From Brachynemurus nebulosus (taxonomy: Eukaryota; Arthropoda; Insecta; Neuroptera; Myrmeleontidae): a stretch of 64,000 nt of DNA. How positions within the stretch are numbered: position 1 is the first letter of the stretch; each line of letters opens with the position of its first letter. The translations under genes and the position numbers were made by a program. This document shows positions 46,101-60,059 of this stretch, one piece after another. The stretch covers positions 124,001 to 188,000 of the forward strand of contig JAPWDM010000074.1 of the NCBI GenBank assembly GCA_035578155.1, read 5' to 3'. The notes under the pieces were generated by a model. The model saw only the letters and a program-made list of their open reading frames with translations. It had not been told where the DNA came from and made no database searches.

Positions 46101-46937
46101 TTTAAAATCGTTTAAAAATTAATTTTTGATCTTAGTGAGAAAATTGAGAGAAGAAAAAATAAGTCGTTATCAAACATTGTTATTAATTTCTGTTTTTCTC
46201 TTATGTACTTTAGCTGCAAAACTATCGAATATGGAACACATTGTACAGATTTGACATATGTACATACCAATACATAAAACGGGTATTTAGTTTTTATAGA
46301 TAGTGAAGAAGTTGTGTACCAATGTATCAACAATTAGAAATTCATGTTTTATGATAGTTAAAAGAAATTGTTTTTAATTTTTGAAAAATTACAACTCATG
46401 GAAATTTTTCTTGTGTATTTTTTTCATTGTTCTGTTCTGTTCTCTTTTTATTTGTTTGGTAATTTATAAGTGTAGTTTTTAATGTAATCTGTTACTAAAT
46501 TAATAATGTGCAATGCAAATACTGATATCAGAGTTATGGTTTTTGTAGTATTCATAATGCACTGTGATATAAAAAACTAAAAAAATTTAAAAACTAAAAA
46601 AATAATTCATAAACTTATTTTAATCAAAATTTATGAAAAACTGTTCGCTTTTCTGTGTACAATATAGTACATATAAGTTCGACAGTGAACACATGTTTAC
46701 ATATTATAGTAAAATAAAAAAAATTTTTTTGTTTATTTTTAAAAAAGTTTTTATTATACAGAGTGCGAATAATTTTAGTTTGGTCAGAGGCGTATTCAGG
46801 GAAATTTATATTAAACGATGAGTTGGCTGGGATGCGATTTTTTCAGATAGCGAATTCCGAAAAAAATTTATGTCTTCGGCAATTATACACCGAGATAAAC
46901 CATCTGTTAAAAGGAAGAGAGTTATTTACTTTACACC

Positions 46938-48024
<1,087 letters not shown>

Positions 48025-48275
48025 AATGACCTTGACCTTACCCTGAAGGATGCAAGTTCATGCCAAGGTTAAGTCCATTTTTTAAAATGGCGACCATCTT
48101 TTCGACCCCGGAAATGGAAAGAGCAGAAAATTCTGCATCCGAATATGACTTTGATTTTGACCTCAAGGTCAAAAGCTGTAATTTTTATTGTAATTATTAA
48201 TTTATATTTGTACTGTAATTTTTTAATTTCGACTTGTACAGTAGGTGTAGACAGGATATAGACGTGCGCAGTAAA
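48025..48275 (-). mobile_element. Fragment of the TCAAGGTCA-bearing hairpin family
   Basis: Matches the left arm of 7043-8120 (TTTTCGACCCCGGAAATGG, GAGCAGAAAATTCTGCATCC) and keeps one TGACCTTGA and one TCAAGGTCA. Ends in part of the 32-bp minisatellite. Confidence 0.75.
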
Positions 48276-49244
48276 AAAATTATGAAATTGGAACCCTTTA
48301 TTTCTACGAAAATATAGAACTACGTGTGAATATTGTGCCCAAAAGAAAATCATTACTTTCATCTATTAATTTGAGGTTTAAGATTAGAAAGAAGACGATA
48401 TTATGTACGTATATTATAATAAGAAGTTGTACTTATTCTGGGGATATTGTAAGGAAAATTGGGGCCATTTTATTGTGCAACTTGTATTATTTTAGGAATC
48501 CAGTATATATAATAATTTATTTATAATTTATTCAGAAACTCTTATAACATACTGAAGTTTTGTTTGTATAACTATTATTATATTTCCTAAATGAATTTTA
48601 AACTGAATTTAATATGTTAATGTATATATAGAGCACTCTATCTAGAATAGAAGAATGAAAGGCATAAATTGCCGGCTTTAAGATATATGTATGTACAGTT
48701 ATATAGAGATATAACTGTTATTATGAACAAGTTACAAAGTAATTTCCTTCCTGATTTCGATTAGTATAATATGTATAAAAGTAAAAGCCAATGATGTATT
48801 ATTCGACAACTCTAAATAAAAGGTAAACGTAATAAAATTTTACAAGTTGGATTTACACTATAGCAAAAAATGAAATAAATTAATTTCAGTACGAAACTGC
48901 CCTCTTGCAGCAACATTTATAAATATCACTTTTCAATTCAAAATAAAATATTACAGTACAAAATACGATTTAGAAATGTTAAATTATAATCTAAATCAAT
49001 AGTTTTAAAAATTATATACATTCATTTAACTTTTTGAGTTATGAAATTTATTTAGCTATGTAAATCCGACTTAGTTTGACAAATTTTTGTGTGAGAGAGA
49101 TAAGTAAATTGAACTGTCACTGTACAAGCTGCTTTTTTATCCTTGCCATCTTTTTTAACCAATCATATTTTTTTCAAAATTTTATTACCTTCACTTTTTT
49201 CTTAGACTTGTTGAAAATAGTGTACTATATGTTAGTGAAGAATA
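48276..49244. other. Non-coding stretch
   Basis: AT-rich, nothing recognised. Confidence 0.5.
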
Positions 49245-49412
49245 TACATATCGTCAGCTGAATATTGGTCTGTACCAAGTCAGTTTTTTTGAGAATTTTT
49301 TCTGATAATGATTTCGGCTTTCTTAATGCCCAAAACTAACAAAACAACTAATCTAAAAAAAATGTTTAAAAAGTTGACTTGGTACAAACCAATACTCAGC
49401 TGACGATATACA
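49245..49412. mobile_element. Small hairpin MITE
   Basis: ATCGTCAGCTGAATATTGG, then GTACCAAGTCA, is mirrored by TGACTTGGTAC, then CCAATACTCAGCTGACGAT, around a ~70-bp loop. Confidence 0.8.
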
Positions 49413-49650
49413 GGGTTAGTCAAAAATCTCAGAGGCGAAGCATTTTTGGGATAATTGGCGATAACAAACGTTTTAGCATTTCTTACGGCACATCAAATGG
49501 TGACCTTGACCTTGAGATAAAGTTTTAAGATCATAATAATCAAGGTCAAGTTCGTTTTTCTTAAACGGCACACTCCCTTTCGACCCCGGAAATGGAAAGA
49601 GCAGAAAATTCTGCATTTGAATATGATGTTGATAGAATTAATAGAATTAA
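49413..49650 (+). mobile_element. Fragment of the TCAAGGTCA-bearing family with its terminus
   Basis: Begins at about 49411 CAGGGTTAGTCAAAA, the family terminus, then TGACCTTGACCTTGA, TCAAGGTCA and the CGACCCCGGAAATGG block. It stops where the copy at 7043 would enter its minisatellite. Confidence 0.75.
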
Positions 49651-50520
49651 ATGAAGGAGATGGAATACTGTTTCACTATCCCTGAGAGCGATTAACTTGT
49701 TTTATCAAAATTCTTAATTTGTTTTCAATGTAAATTTGACATTTGAAATTTGTATGGAATTCGCCAAGGAACCAAATGCAACTTAAATGAATAAAATACT
49801 TACTGTAACAAGCAGGTGGAAAATCCTAAAAGCCTTTGTGTAAATCGGGTTCTGATTCTAAGTTTGCCTTAATCTATTCTACCACAATTTTTCATTTTGT
49901 TTCTTAAGAAAAAGACAGTTCAGGCATCTTTATGTTACGAGATTTCTATGTTGATATTTACTAGCACTGTTTCTGATATATTCAATTTTCTTATTTCATT
50001 TATAATAATAATATAACAATTTATAGACAAAACATTTGTATCTTTCATCTCTATACGAAACTGTACTATCTCATTATTAAACCTATGGTTTGTTTCGTTT
50101 GTGATGCTTTATGCATCAACTATTTTAATTTCTGTCTTGTTCAAATTCAAAAAGCTTATAGAAAAACCTTGTGTTTTGAATAATATTTTAACAATACAAT
50201 GAAACTGCATAATGTTATTATTTTGTTTTTAGTTCATTCAGTTTTCCATAACGTTTTTAGTTTTATAGACTGTGCGACGGAAAAAACTTCTTTAAACGAA
50301 GAAATAATATTATAATATTAGTAAAGTTTAAGTTTTGAATATTTAAAGGAACGCGGTGCTGTTTGTACAAAAGTAACTTGGGTATTACAAATCATTTTTT
50401 GAAACAAGCGCGAAGTATAAATAGTTAATATTGGACCTTGTAGTTGAAACTAGGAGCTAGAATATTTTCTATTATTGAATAATTTGCGTAAATATCATTT
50501 CTAAATCTTACAATTAGACT
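49651..50520. other. Non-coding stretch
   Basis: AT-rich, nothing recognised. Confidence 0.5.
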
Positions 50521-50713
50521 AAAATAAAAAGACAATTTTTTACTTTAATAATACCACTTTATTGAGAGTTTTAATTGTTTGTGACATGTTTCGGCCCGTA
50601 TGGCCATTGACGAACTGTTCGTCAATGGCCATACAGGCCGAAACATGTCACAGACAATTAAAACTCTCAATAAAGTGGTATTAGCAAAGTAAAAAATTGT
50701 TTTTTTATTTTAA
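50521..50713. repeat. Near-perfect palindrome, ~95-bp arms
   Basis: Centre at about 50616 (TTGACGAACTGTTCGTCAA). The arms contain GGCCGAAACATGTCAC and ACTCTCAATAAAGTGGTATT. GCCGAAACATGTC is familiar from retroelement ends in insects, so this may be a head-to-head pair of such ends. Confidence 0.92.
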
Positions 50714-50919
50714 AATGGAATACCATAAAATAATGCTCTAATCTATCAAATAACTTACAATTAGACATTTTTGCTAGAAGAGAAAGTTAATAAACAAAAA
50801 TAGAACTACCATATTTTAGTGAATGTCAGTAAAAGCATTACCGCTTACCACTGAAAATTACAAGTTACACTACCCACCTGATACTCATAGATTTGAGTGA
50901 AACTTAATATACTTATTAA

Positions 50920-51606
50920 GGGGGGAAGGTCCTCCAGAATTTTCAAATTTTTCATTTTTTGTTTTGCTTTAAAAGTTCATTTGAACCTTAAGGAATATAC
51001 TTCTAATGTTTTAATCCCAACAGAAAGATTATCCTAGATAACGATAAACTGCTTTTAACTCTACTTTTCAAGAACGAAAACTTTTTAATAGCGTTTTTCT
51101 CAAAACAGGTTTTTTTCCGCGCCACGGAGCATAACTTAAAAAGTTATTAAGGTATTAACTTGAAATTTTGTACAGATATTCTTTAAGATATTGGCCTTTG
51201 CATATACCTAAAATTTTGCATAAATTATTACGTACTATAAATATTGTTTATAACAATTTGTTTATAAAAAAAAGTGAAATTTTTTTCTTTTTAATTTTAA
51301 ATTGTGAACAAAAAAATTTTCTCATCAGAAATAGGTATATGCAAAGCGTAATGACTTATTTTAATAAAATTTTTTTTTCCGATTGAATTGAGTTGATTAC
51401 AAGAGGTTGTGCATTCCACAGCGCAAATTAAAAGAGTCAACTTGGAACAGCTGTAGCGCCGCCATTTTTTCTTTTTTTTGCATAAAAATTTATGAGGAAT
51501 ACACCATAACATGTACTATACTATGTAACTTCATTTGATACAATAAATGTATCCAGTTTCTGAAAAAAAATATTAAAGTACCTATTGTCTGGAGGACCCT
51601 TCCCCC
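50920..51606. mobile_element. TTAA-flanked TIR element, 687 bp
   Basis: Ends GGGGGGAAGGTCCTCCAGA / TCTGGAGGACCCTTCCCCC are flanked by TTAA at 50916-50919 and 51607-51610, as for piggyBac-type insertions. No transposase. The interior ORFs are short and unconvincing. Confidence 0.72.
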
Positions 51607-51610
51607 TTAA

Positions 51611-53075
51611 GCAGCAAAAATATTAAATAAGTGTTTTTTTTTGTTTCGGCTAAATACGTCTTTAGGGACAGAAAGCATCCCTCAACGTCTGGAGATGGAA
51701 ACAGCTGTGGCCAATAAATAATTTCTGAAACGATACATTTTCTAAAAAAAGTGCTTAGGCGCAAAGTTGTGGAGTTCAAAGTGATGCACTTTATGGTGAC
51801 TGAAGAATTTTTTACTAATTTACCGCTTATATGTTAGGAAATATTGCCATTGTTCCAGTTCAGTTTTGTTTCAATCTACTTTGATCTCTATTTATAAAAG
51901 TATTATAGTATAAATATGACTGTCTTCTAATGATAGTACTACGTCTTCCCGTTTACTTCATTGATTCTTTTCACTTGCCTTCTTCAATCATTAGTATGCA
52001 ATATGGAATGAAAATTTTCAATTTCCGGTTTCCGGCATTATTGATGAAACGAAATATGGACAGTCCATCGTTTAATTAATTTTGTTTATCTCCATATAGT
52101 AACCCTGGTAGAAGGTACGTATGTACTATATTTACTTATCTGACATTAAGCAGCTTTAGTTATGAATAATATATACATATGAAATGTGTATTCATCATAT
52201 CTGATATTAAATCTTGCATTACGTAATCTGTGATTTAATACATATGTCAACTAATCGATATTCTATCGTCTTTGACGCTGGCGAAAAAGTAAAAAAATCT
52301 GATTTCCTGTAAGAGCAACGAATAACAGAGGCGGCGCAAGACTGAAGGGAGGTGGGCTAGATGATTTTTGCGAGGCCCAGTGTTCTGATTTTTCAAAAAA
52401 ATTTATCCCTTACAACCAAGTCAGACTTCGCCGCGAGGCCACCAAGGGCGCGAGCCCACCAAGGGCGCGAGCCCTCCTCTGACGGGAAAGTACGTAAGGA
52501 CATTAGAATGATTTACAAATGAATAATTTAGTTTTGTAGAACGTTTAACATAAAAATCATTTCATTTTTTGAATACGATCAAAGTGTAGCGTGATCATTG
52601 AAAGATGGTTTTCAGTTCTGTTAGGTTTATTCGAAAACTGTCTTCTAATATTTCCATAAACACCTACACTTTAATTCGTGAGAGGAATACAAACTCTCTA
52701 CAGAAAAGAAGGGCAAAATAAAGTTTTGTGTTTCTATTGGACTTCCTAAAGAATCGCTTACCTGTTAGTAAACTATGTACCGGTAAAACGGAAATTTTTA
52801 GCCCTAATATAAGAAGTATGACATATTGAATTGAAAGTTACTAACATTGGCAGCTAGTATTATCAGCCATATTATATTCGTCGACAGCATCATCTTCTGG
52901 ACAAACTTTTATAATAATAATTTACCGATGCAAAAAGATTTTTGAGAGTATGAGGTATGTTTTGAACATAACTTCATTGTTCAAAGTGTACGGTTTTATG
53001 CGCACCAAAATAGGAGAGAAATTATAGCAGCCTCGTTTGGCTTAGCAAATGTTAGCTAGTGATTACAATTTCTAG
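51611..53075. other. Non-coding stretch
   Basis: A small possible element at 52327-52480 starts CAGAGGCGGCGC and ends CCTCCTCTG. Two copies of CCAAGGGCGCGAGCCC sit near its right end. The rest is unassigned. Confidence 0.4.
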
Positions 53076-54277
53076 TATTTTTTCTTTGCATCATATGGGA
53101 AACTTTTTTACTACTGATACATTAAAAAAAAATTTTGTGGGGCTAGTTGGTGCATCGGTTGGAATGAAAATGTAGCTAACCACATCTTACCCCTTTCTTG
53201 CTATCTGACGGGAAACCGAAAATTTCAAAATTGCGAATTATGAAAAATGGTAATAATTTGAAAATTACTGATCACTTCGTCATGAAATTTTAGTATCATA
53301 CCAAAATTAGGTCTAGTTAACTTACCCCTATAACTAAATACTACAGTTTGGAAAAATAAAGCCTAAAAATTTGCTTTTCCAAAATTCGACTCTAAGTAAC
53401 CCTAAATTTAAAACTGTTTTATTAATTCTCTAGCAAAATTCAAATTATACCAATCTTTGAAGTCTGCTTATTTACAAAATCACAGTTCTTATCAAAATAT
53501 TGCCGCAGATATCAGTCTTTCAATAAAAATATTTAATTTTGTCGTAAAAAACACGTCTCTGTAACATTGGAGTTTTAATAAGCATGAACAATTGTCATCA
53601 CTTTATTTTCTTTGTAAATTGTAGTAAAGATATGCAGTACGCTAATTTCATATAAAAATCTTTTAAAAATAATTTAAATAAATGACCCCAGTCCTTTAGA
53701 CCTGCTAGAAATTTTCTTAATATTTAACTAGTTATTATTAATATTATTAACATTGCCGTGATTTTTGCAATGTATCATGGCTAAATTGATAATAAATTTT
53801 ATTAATAAAATATCAAATATTACTAAATTTTTCTATTGAAAGACCAATATGTATGACAATATTTTGATAATAATTGTGATTTTATGAATAAGTAGATGTC
53901 AAAAATAGTATAATTTTTATTTTGCTAAAATTCGTAAAATTATTTTGAAGTTAGGATCACGTAAAGTGATCCTAATTTTTGGCGTTATTTTTGCAGATGG
54001 TGGTATTTAACTGCTGGAATATGTTTACTAGGCCCAATTTTGATACGATGCCAAAATTTCATGAGAAAGTAACCAGTAACTTTGAAATTATTACCATTTT
54101 TTGTAATTAACAAATTTGAATTTTCCGGTTTCCTGCCAAATAGCAAGTGGAGGGTGAAACGTGTTTAGCTACTTTTTCATTCCAAAGGATGCACCAACTA
54201 GCCTCACTAAACTATTTTTCAAAATGTCAATAGTAAAAAAGTTTCAAAAGTTTCCCATATGGTGCGAACTTTATGAA

Positions 54278-54282
<5 letters not shown>
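53076..54282. mobile_element. Foldback element, ~250-bp or longer arms
   Basis: The left arm begins CATATGGGAAACTTTTTTAC and is inverted at the right before GTGCGAACTTTATGAAAGAC. Further paired blocks include GGCTAGTTGGTGCATC and TTTCAATARAAA. A half-copy lies at 55320-55850. Non-coding. Confidence 0.8.

Positions 54283-54356
<74 letters not shown>
54283..54356. repeat. (TA)n microsatellite
   Basis: About 74 bp of TA between the foldback end and the CAGGGCCG element. Confidence 0.98.
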
Positions 54357-54358
<2 letters not shown>

Positions 54359-55314
54359 CAGGGCCGACGCAAGACTATTTGGCGTCCTAGGCGAAATTAA
54401 ACTCTATTCCTTTGTTTCCAAAAATTAAAATTATACTCTACTTCCTAGTCTTAAACTCACAAAATATAAGAACTGGTTCATTAAAGATGATGGTTTGCAC
54501 TAATTCTTGTTCAATTGATATTGTCATCAAGCCTACTAGTCTTTCCTGCATCAGAGATTGCGGCATTCTTGTAGGCTGGAATCATTTTCGTCATTAACTG
54601 GAATAACATTATATCGTGTTATATGAAATGTCGTTTTTCAACCACTTGGCCGACCATGTAATACAGTAGACACTTTTTTGAACATTAGAGAAATGTTCAA
54701 AAGCAATTATTTAATTGCAAATAGAATTCTTGTAGCCCGGAGTCATTTTCGCCATTATCTGGAATAATACATATTAGGTTGTGTAATATGAAATGTCGTT
54801 TGCCGTCACTTGGCCGAGCATGTAATTCAGATAAATATCGACAGTTTTTTTAAACATTAGAGAAATGTTTAAAAGCAATTATTGTTTAACTCTGAATAGA
54901 TTTCTTGTAGCTTGGAATCATTTCCGTCGCTAATTAGAATAACATTAGATGGTGTAATATGAAATATTGTTTCCCAATTACTTGACGAACCATGTAATGC
55001 AGATAAACACTTTTTGAAGCACTGAAATAAATATTTTAAAAAAAATCATAATAAGACATAAGAAAAAAGGTTGACTGACCCATTTTTTAATATAATTTTC
55101 TAAAGAAGCACCATTTTCAGTGTGACCATATTATGGTCTAGATACAATGACCTTTTTGACTAAAAGTACTTTATAAAGTGAATTCAGTTAACAAAAATAC
55201 GTCCAGTGCTTGCAAAACTTATAATTTTTACGTCCCCAAATTCTTGGCATCCTTCAATTTCTGGCGCCCTAGACGGTCGCTTAATTCGCGTAGGTATATG
55301 GACACGCCGGCCCT
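54359..55314. mobile_element. hAT-like element with CAGGGCCGACG / CGCCGGCCCT ends
   Basis: Short inverted ends similar to those of the MITE at 30056-30279. The flanks are TA-rich on both sides, so the 8-bp duplication cannot be judged. It seems to split the TA-rich end of the foldback family. The interior is a three-unit tandem repeat. Confidence 0.6.
54568..55035. repeat. ~165-bp tandem repeat, three units
   Basis: Units carry TCTTGTAGC-type starts, GGAATCATTTTCGTC, ATGAAATGTCGTTT and ACATTAGAGAAATGTT; they begin near 54568, 54733 and 54905. Confidence 0.8.
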
Positions 55315-55319
55315 ATATA

Positions 55320-55850
55320 TATAGTGTCTTTTATAAAGTTCGCACCATATGGGAAACTTTTTTACAATTAAAACATATTCCGACAGCTAAATATCATAAT
55401 CTACAAAAATAAAGCCCAAAAATCCATTTTTTGAAATAAGACTTTAAGTGGCCCTAAATTCAAAATCATGTTACGAATCCTAGCAAAATAAAAATTATAC
55501 CATTCTTTGAGATCTACTTATTCATAAAAGCACAATTACCATGAAAATATTGTCATAGATATCGGTCGTTCAATAGAAAAATTTAGTTTTGTGTTAAAAA
55601 AAAAAAAAAAAAACGTCTTTGTAACATTGGAGTTTTAATAAGCATGAACAATTAATTAATTACAATTGTTGTATTTTCTTTTTATGAGAAAAATAATTTT
55701 TTTTATTGAAAGACCAATATTTTGATAATAACTGTGATTTTATACATAATCAGACTTCAAAGATTGGTATAATTTTTATTTTACTAGAATTCATAAAACA
55801 GTTTTAAATTTAAGGTCACTTAAAGTCGTATTTTGGAAAAGCAAGTACGT
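55320..55850. mobile_element. Second, shorter member of the foldback family at 53076
   Basis: GTCTTTTATAAAGTTCGCAC then CATATGGGAAACTTTTTTAC, and internal ATAAAGCCCAAAAATCC and GTAACATTGGAGTTTTAATA blocks, match 53076-54282. Confidence 0.75.
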
Positions 55851-56822
55851 ATAATTACTTTGTTTAAAATCTGTGTATTTGTAATATATATTTTTTTTTA
55901 TTTTAAGAAATGGTTGTGTATTGTATGATGAGCATCTGTAACCAGACCATTAGTTCATCATACAATTCAAACACAAGGAATATATTTTGTATGTCCGCAT
56001 ATTACGTAACTATTTCTATATTTTTCTGAACAACATTATTTTGTGTTATTTTTAATTTGTCACCTAACCGTGAAAACTGGTTTGTTTTTCCCACAATGTA
56101 ATTTATAGGAAAACGATTTTTAATCCAATTAATTGTGCTATTTACGTTTTCTTTATCTAAAGTGTGAAAATTCACAGTCAAAGTAGTTATACCGTGTGTT
56201 TTGTGTAAAAACCATACCAGTTATTTTATTACCAGTATATAAAAGTATATATTACCAGTTTATAAAAGTATTGAGAACGACTCGCTTAGATAATCTCTGC
56301 TTCGCTAATGGCCTTCTTATTCTTTAGGTTTTCTTTCCTTCTCTCCTTCTTTCGATTTTCTTACTTTCGTATAAATTATCTTACATCTGGTTCAGCAAAA
56401 TGCGATTGAAGAATTGTTTACGTAATAATGGATTTCGCCAATAAATTGTGGATTTTGCCTTTCTTTGCTGCGAGTGTTGGGCAATGGACGCGCCAACCAG
56501 TGATACGATGCGTTGCGTAAACCTGCCGCAGCCAATATGATTCGTCTTTGGCGGTTTAGTTGTTTATCATCGCGTTTGCCGGAATTTTTATTTTAATTAA
56601 TTTAACATTGTTATAATTCAATTTCTTTTTTTTTTGTGTCGTTTGCACTAAACATAGGAACAGGGCATATCCCCTTAACTTTTCCATCTAGTCCATGCTA
56701 ATTTAAAATAAACAAAGAGTTATCTGAGCTAGTCGGTTCGACCAATGATGGAGCAATTGCCAGTATACTACGATACTCTGTATTTTTTTTTTTTTTTAAA
56801 TAATATTTCAACATTAGAATGT
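55851..56822. other. Non-coding stretch
   Basis: AT-rich. A GC-richer patch at 56470-56570 (GGACGCGCCAACCAG) could not be assigned. Confidence 0.45.
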
Positions 56823-56833
56823 AACAACATTGT

Positions 56834-57476
56834 TATTTCACTAAGGGCCTTTACACCCTTAGTGGTACTTTGTTATTTATACGTGTTACTTTGTTTTTGT
56901 TATTGTTTTTTAACGATGTACCACGGAGGGCTCTTTACACCCGAGGTGGTACATCATTTGTTTCTTCTTTCTGTGATATTTTGTTATGCCGCTGTAGGCC
57001 TGTTGTTATGGCTCTACAGCGGTATTGTTTTAACTCCTTATTGCGTCACTGGTGGGCCTGTGGCTCCCCAGTGACGTAATAAGCTTTATCTGTGATAAAT
57101 TGTGATATAAATCTCTAGTCGTTTGTGTGTTTCTAGTCAGGTTCCTCCACCCCGAGGCCCTTTACGCCTCGGGGGAGTCGCAGCGATGGTCTTGAGGCCT
57201 TGGTTACCGGACGCTTTGTCTAGTACTTATCGTACCGTCATCAAGGACTGTCCGCTCTTTTTAAGACCTGGGATGGCAGGGTTCATCGTTGGATTTTATA
57301 TGTGTATGTTTGTCCGTTGTCTATTGCATTTATGTGTTCCTGTCTTTACGTGTTGTTTTTATTTTTACTGTGTTTGGCGGCGCATGCCCTTAGTAGGCGA
57401 TGCCGCCGGGTGCTGCTGACCGCGCCATCCACCGGCAGCAGTACCCCAATTTTAACTAAAAAAAAAAAAAAACAAC
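56834..57476 (+). mobile_element. 5'-truncated poly(A) non-LTR retroelement, copy 2
   Basis: Flanked by an 11-bp duplication aacaacattgt (56823-56833 and 57477-57487), with the poly(A) tail at about 57458-57472. The 3' sequence matches copy 1 from its first hairpin to CAGCAGTACCCCAATTTTAA. The 5' end adds one more hairpin of the same series (CACTAAGGGCCT...CCCTTAGTG). ORFs are accidental. Confidence 0.88.
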
Positions 57477-57487
57477 AACAACATTGT

Positions 57488-58540
57488 AAATAAACACAAG
57501 ATTTTAAATCAACAACTAATTAATAATTTTATTGTATCATATCCATCATTGTAACTTATTTTTCTTCCTCGATTAATATATAGTCTGCACATCGATAACA
57601 TCACCTTCTACACCCTCATTACTTTCTACAGATAGAAAGATTCTTTTCAGTATTCGAAAAAGAACTAGAAGGGTTAAATCCATCCTTTTCATCATTGTCA
57701 ATTGTTCTATTTTATTTATATTATTAAAAGCTTTTCATTATTCTTAACAAAACATTATTATTAATATTTTGATATAAAAACCAAATACCTACTTTAGCTA
57801 CCTTGTTATTTTTTGTGTTAATTTACAAAAAGTGAAACAAAAAAATGAAAAAAAAAAAGTTGAAACAAAATAAAAAATCTTTTTTAGCATTCAAATTTTA
57901 TAACATTTTTTTTTTCATAATAAAATTATTTAGAATATAAAAACAATGGAATTACATATATCAGAACAAAAGAGTTAAAAATATGCTTTTTTTGAAGCGA
58001 AAAAAATGAAATAAATAATGAATGGAATAATATATAAAATTTCCTAAAATATATTTTTATTTTTGTAAAATAAATTACATTTTTTGTTTATGTAAGTATA
58101 TTCTTTGTACAGTATGCAAACAAAAATACTCACCGTATACTACATGTAACTGAAAAAATTAAACTGTCCAGGTGAAAATGTTAGATCTACCCAGCAAGTT
58201 AAATCTACTTATCAAGTAGTTCGGTTACTACACGATTTGCCGAGATATGGTTCCTCAAGTGCAATCGAATACAAAGTCTCCAGTTAACATACAATTATAT
58301 ATTGAAATTTATATAAACATACTATGTATCCCGGATAACATGTTGTTGAGGCAATCACAAGCTTTCGTCATACACGTGACAAACAGGCTCTGGCATACCC
58401 AAATACTTATCCTTTGAACACTGAAAAATTAACAAGTTCACTTGGTGCATTATTAAAACGTTTTTATTGCTTCTTTCGGTAACAAAAATATTAGTTCGTT
58501 CAAATTAAAGAAGTAAGTTAATTTTTAGTATATTGTTATC
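57488..58540. other. Non-coding stretch
   Basis: Very AT-rich with several poly(A)/poly(T) runs; nothing recognised. Confidence 0.5.
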
Positions 58541-58765
58541 ACCAGCGTAGTGGCCGAGTATGCTTAGGCACTAGCACTTGCCGACTGGTAGGTCGAAGGT
58601 TCGAACCTCACGATCGGCTACGCTCGTAAAGGTTTTCTGCAGTTTCCTTTCACAATTCCAGATGAATATCAGCATAGTTCCTTTAAAAAGGACGGTTGCA
58701 GACGCACACCTTCCAAATCCTAGCCCCCACCACTTTCCTTGTCCTCCACCCACATCATAAAAATG
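58541..58765 (+). mobile_element. tRNA-derived SINE
   Basis: Pol III A box TGGCCGAGTA (58551-58560) and B box GGTTCGAACC (58598-58607) are spaced as in a tRNA-like head. A body with CCAGATGAATATCAGC and AAAAAGGACGGTTGCAG follows, then a C-rich tail. The head does not close as an intact tRNA. No certain poly(A) or duplication was resolved. Confidence 0.8.
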
Positions 58766-59284
58766 TAAAATGTGGAAAGTATTGTAAAGTGTAAAAACAG
58801 TCTCAAAAACAGTCGTAAAACCACATTATTATGTTATTATTATTAGTATAGTTATTTATATAATCTTATTTATAATAAGAACTGAAAATGACTTATTTCA
58901 AAAATAAAATTTTATCACATAAAAATTATTATAATTTCTACTATCCTTTTTCAATATATTAGATAGTAGATCTCGTGAGTTTGTCTGATAAATAAATTTA
59001 TGTAAATGAGTCATTTTCAGTTGTCGCTGTTTTCACTATATCAATATGTGTCTTCCCAAAACAGTCATTACATAAGTCAAATTACTAGATTTATAATATC
59101 TATTCAGTTTTTGGACTTTCACTAAGAAATACCGTTTACAAAAACAAAATACAAAACATAAGTATACCTATATTTCTTATTGTTAATAAAATTTATATTC
59201 AATTTTTTTCTTCACAGTCTGTATGATATATATAAAACATAATGTAGCCTTTATATGTGTATAATATTACCTTTTACGTCTGTA
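58766..59284. other. Non-coding stretch
   Basis: AT-rich, nothing recognised. Confidence 0.5.
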
Positions 59285-60059
59285 TAGGGACAGTGGGGGC
59301 ACAGTGGAACACAGGGCACAATGGAACGATAGTGATTAAAATTCGAATTCCAAACAAATTCGCATGCTTTCTGTTCGTCTTATTAGAGCATCTAATTTGA
59401 CGTACATGAAACTAGTAAAATACGACAGTTGTACATCAACACAGTTGTAGAAAATTAAAATTAGTTTTCAGTTGTGCAAAGTTAGCTTTTCATACCGAAG
59501 AAATTTTATTTTCAGTGAAAAAGTATAAACAGCTTTATATTATGAATTTTGATTATTTGGACCACTTAAGGTGAATCGATCACTTGAAATTTTCCAAGTT
59601 TAGAATTTGAAATTTTAGTATATTATAGAGAAAGATATGATGCATTCACTGACACTATTTTGAATAATTTCTGACGTGTAGTTTAGAAGAAATAAATTTT
59701 CAAAGTTAGAATTTTTAACGTACGAGTAAATGCCTAAGAATGATTAGAGGTGAATCAGTGGTATGTATTTAAGTAAGTTGTGTCCTTAAAAACTAACTTT
59801 AAGATTTAGAAAACTGAAAATTATTTTCTTTTATCTTTTTGAATCATTAAAAAACAATTTTGTTTAATATTGGACGTTTAGTTATTGTAATAAAGAGAAA
59901 AAAAAACTATAAAAATGTCATTTTATACTAATACAGTGGCCATCCAATGGTACGTACTCCGATTTTACGTAGTGACGTCAGCGATTTAGTGGGGTACTCC
60001 TTTCACAGATATGTTGTTGTTTGTCTGTGTTGGTGAAAATTTATGTACCAAGCGAGAGT

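Noticed and set aside
56745..57493. Cys-rich ORFs in the second retroelement copy
   Set aside because: They fall in the structured 3' region and are not kept in copy 1 in the same frame.
58541..58612. A possible functional tRNA gene
   Set aside because: A and B boxes are present but the acceptor and anticodon stems do not close, and a SINE body follows.
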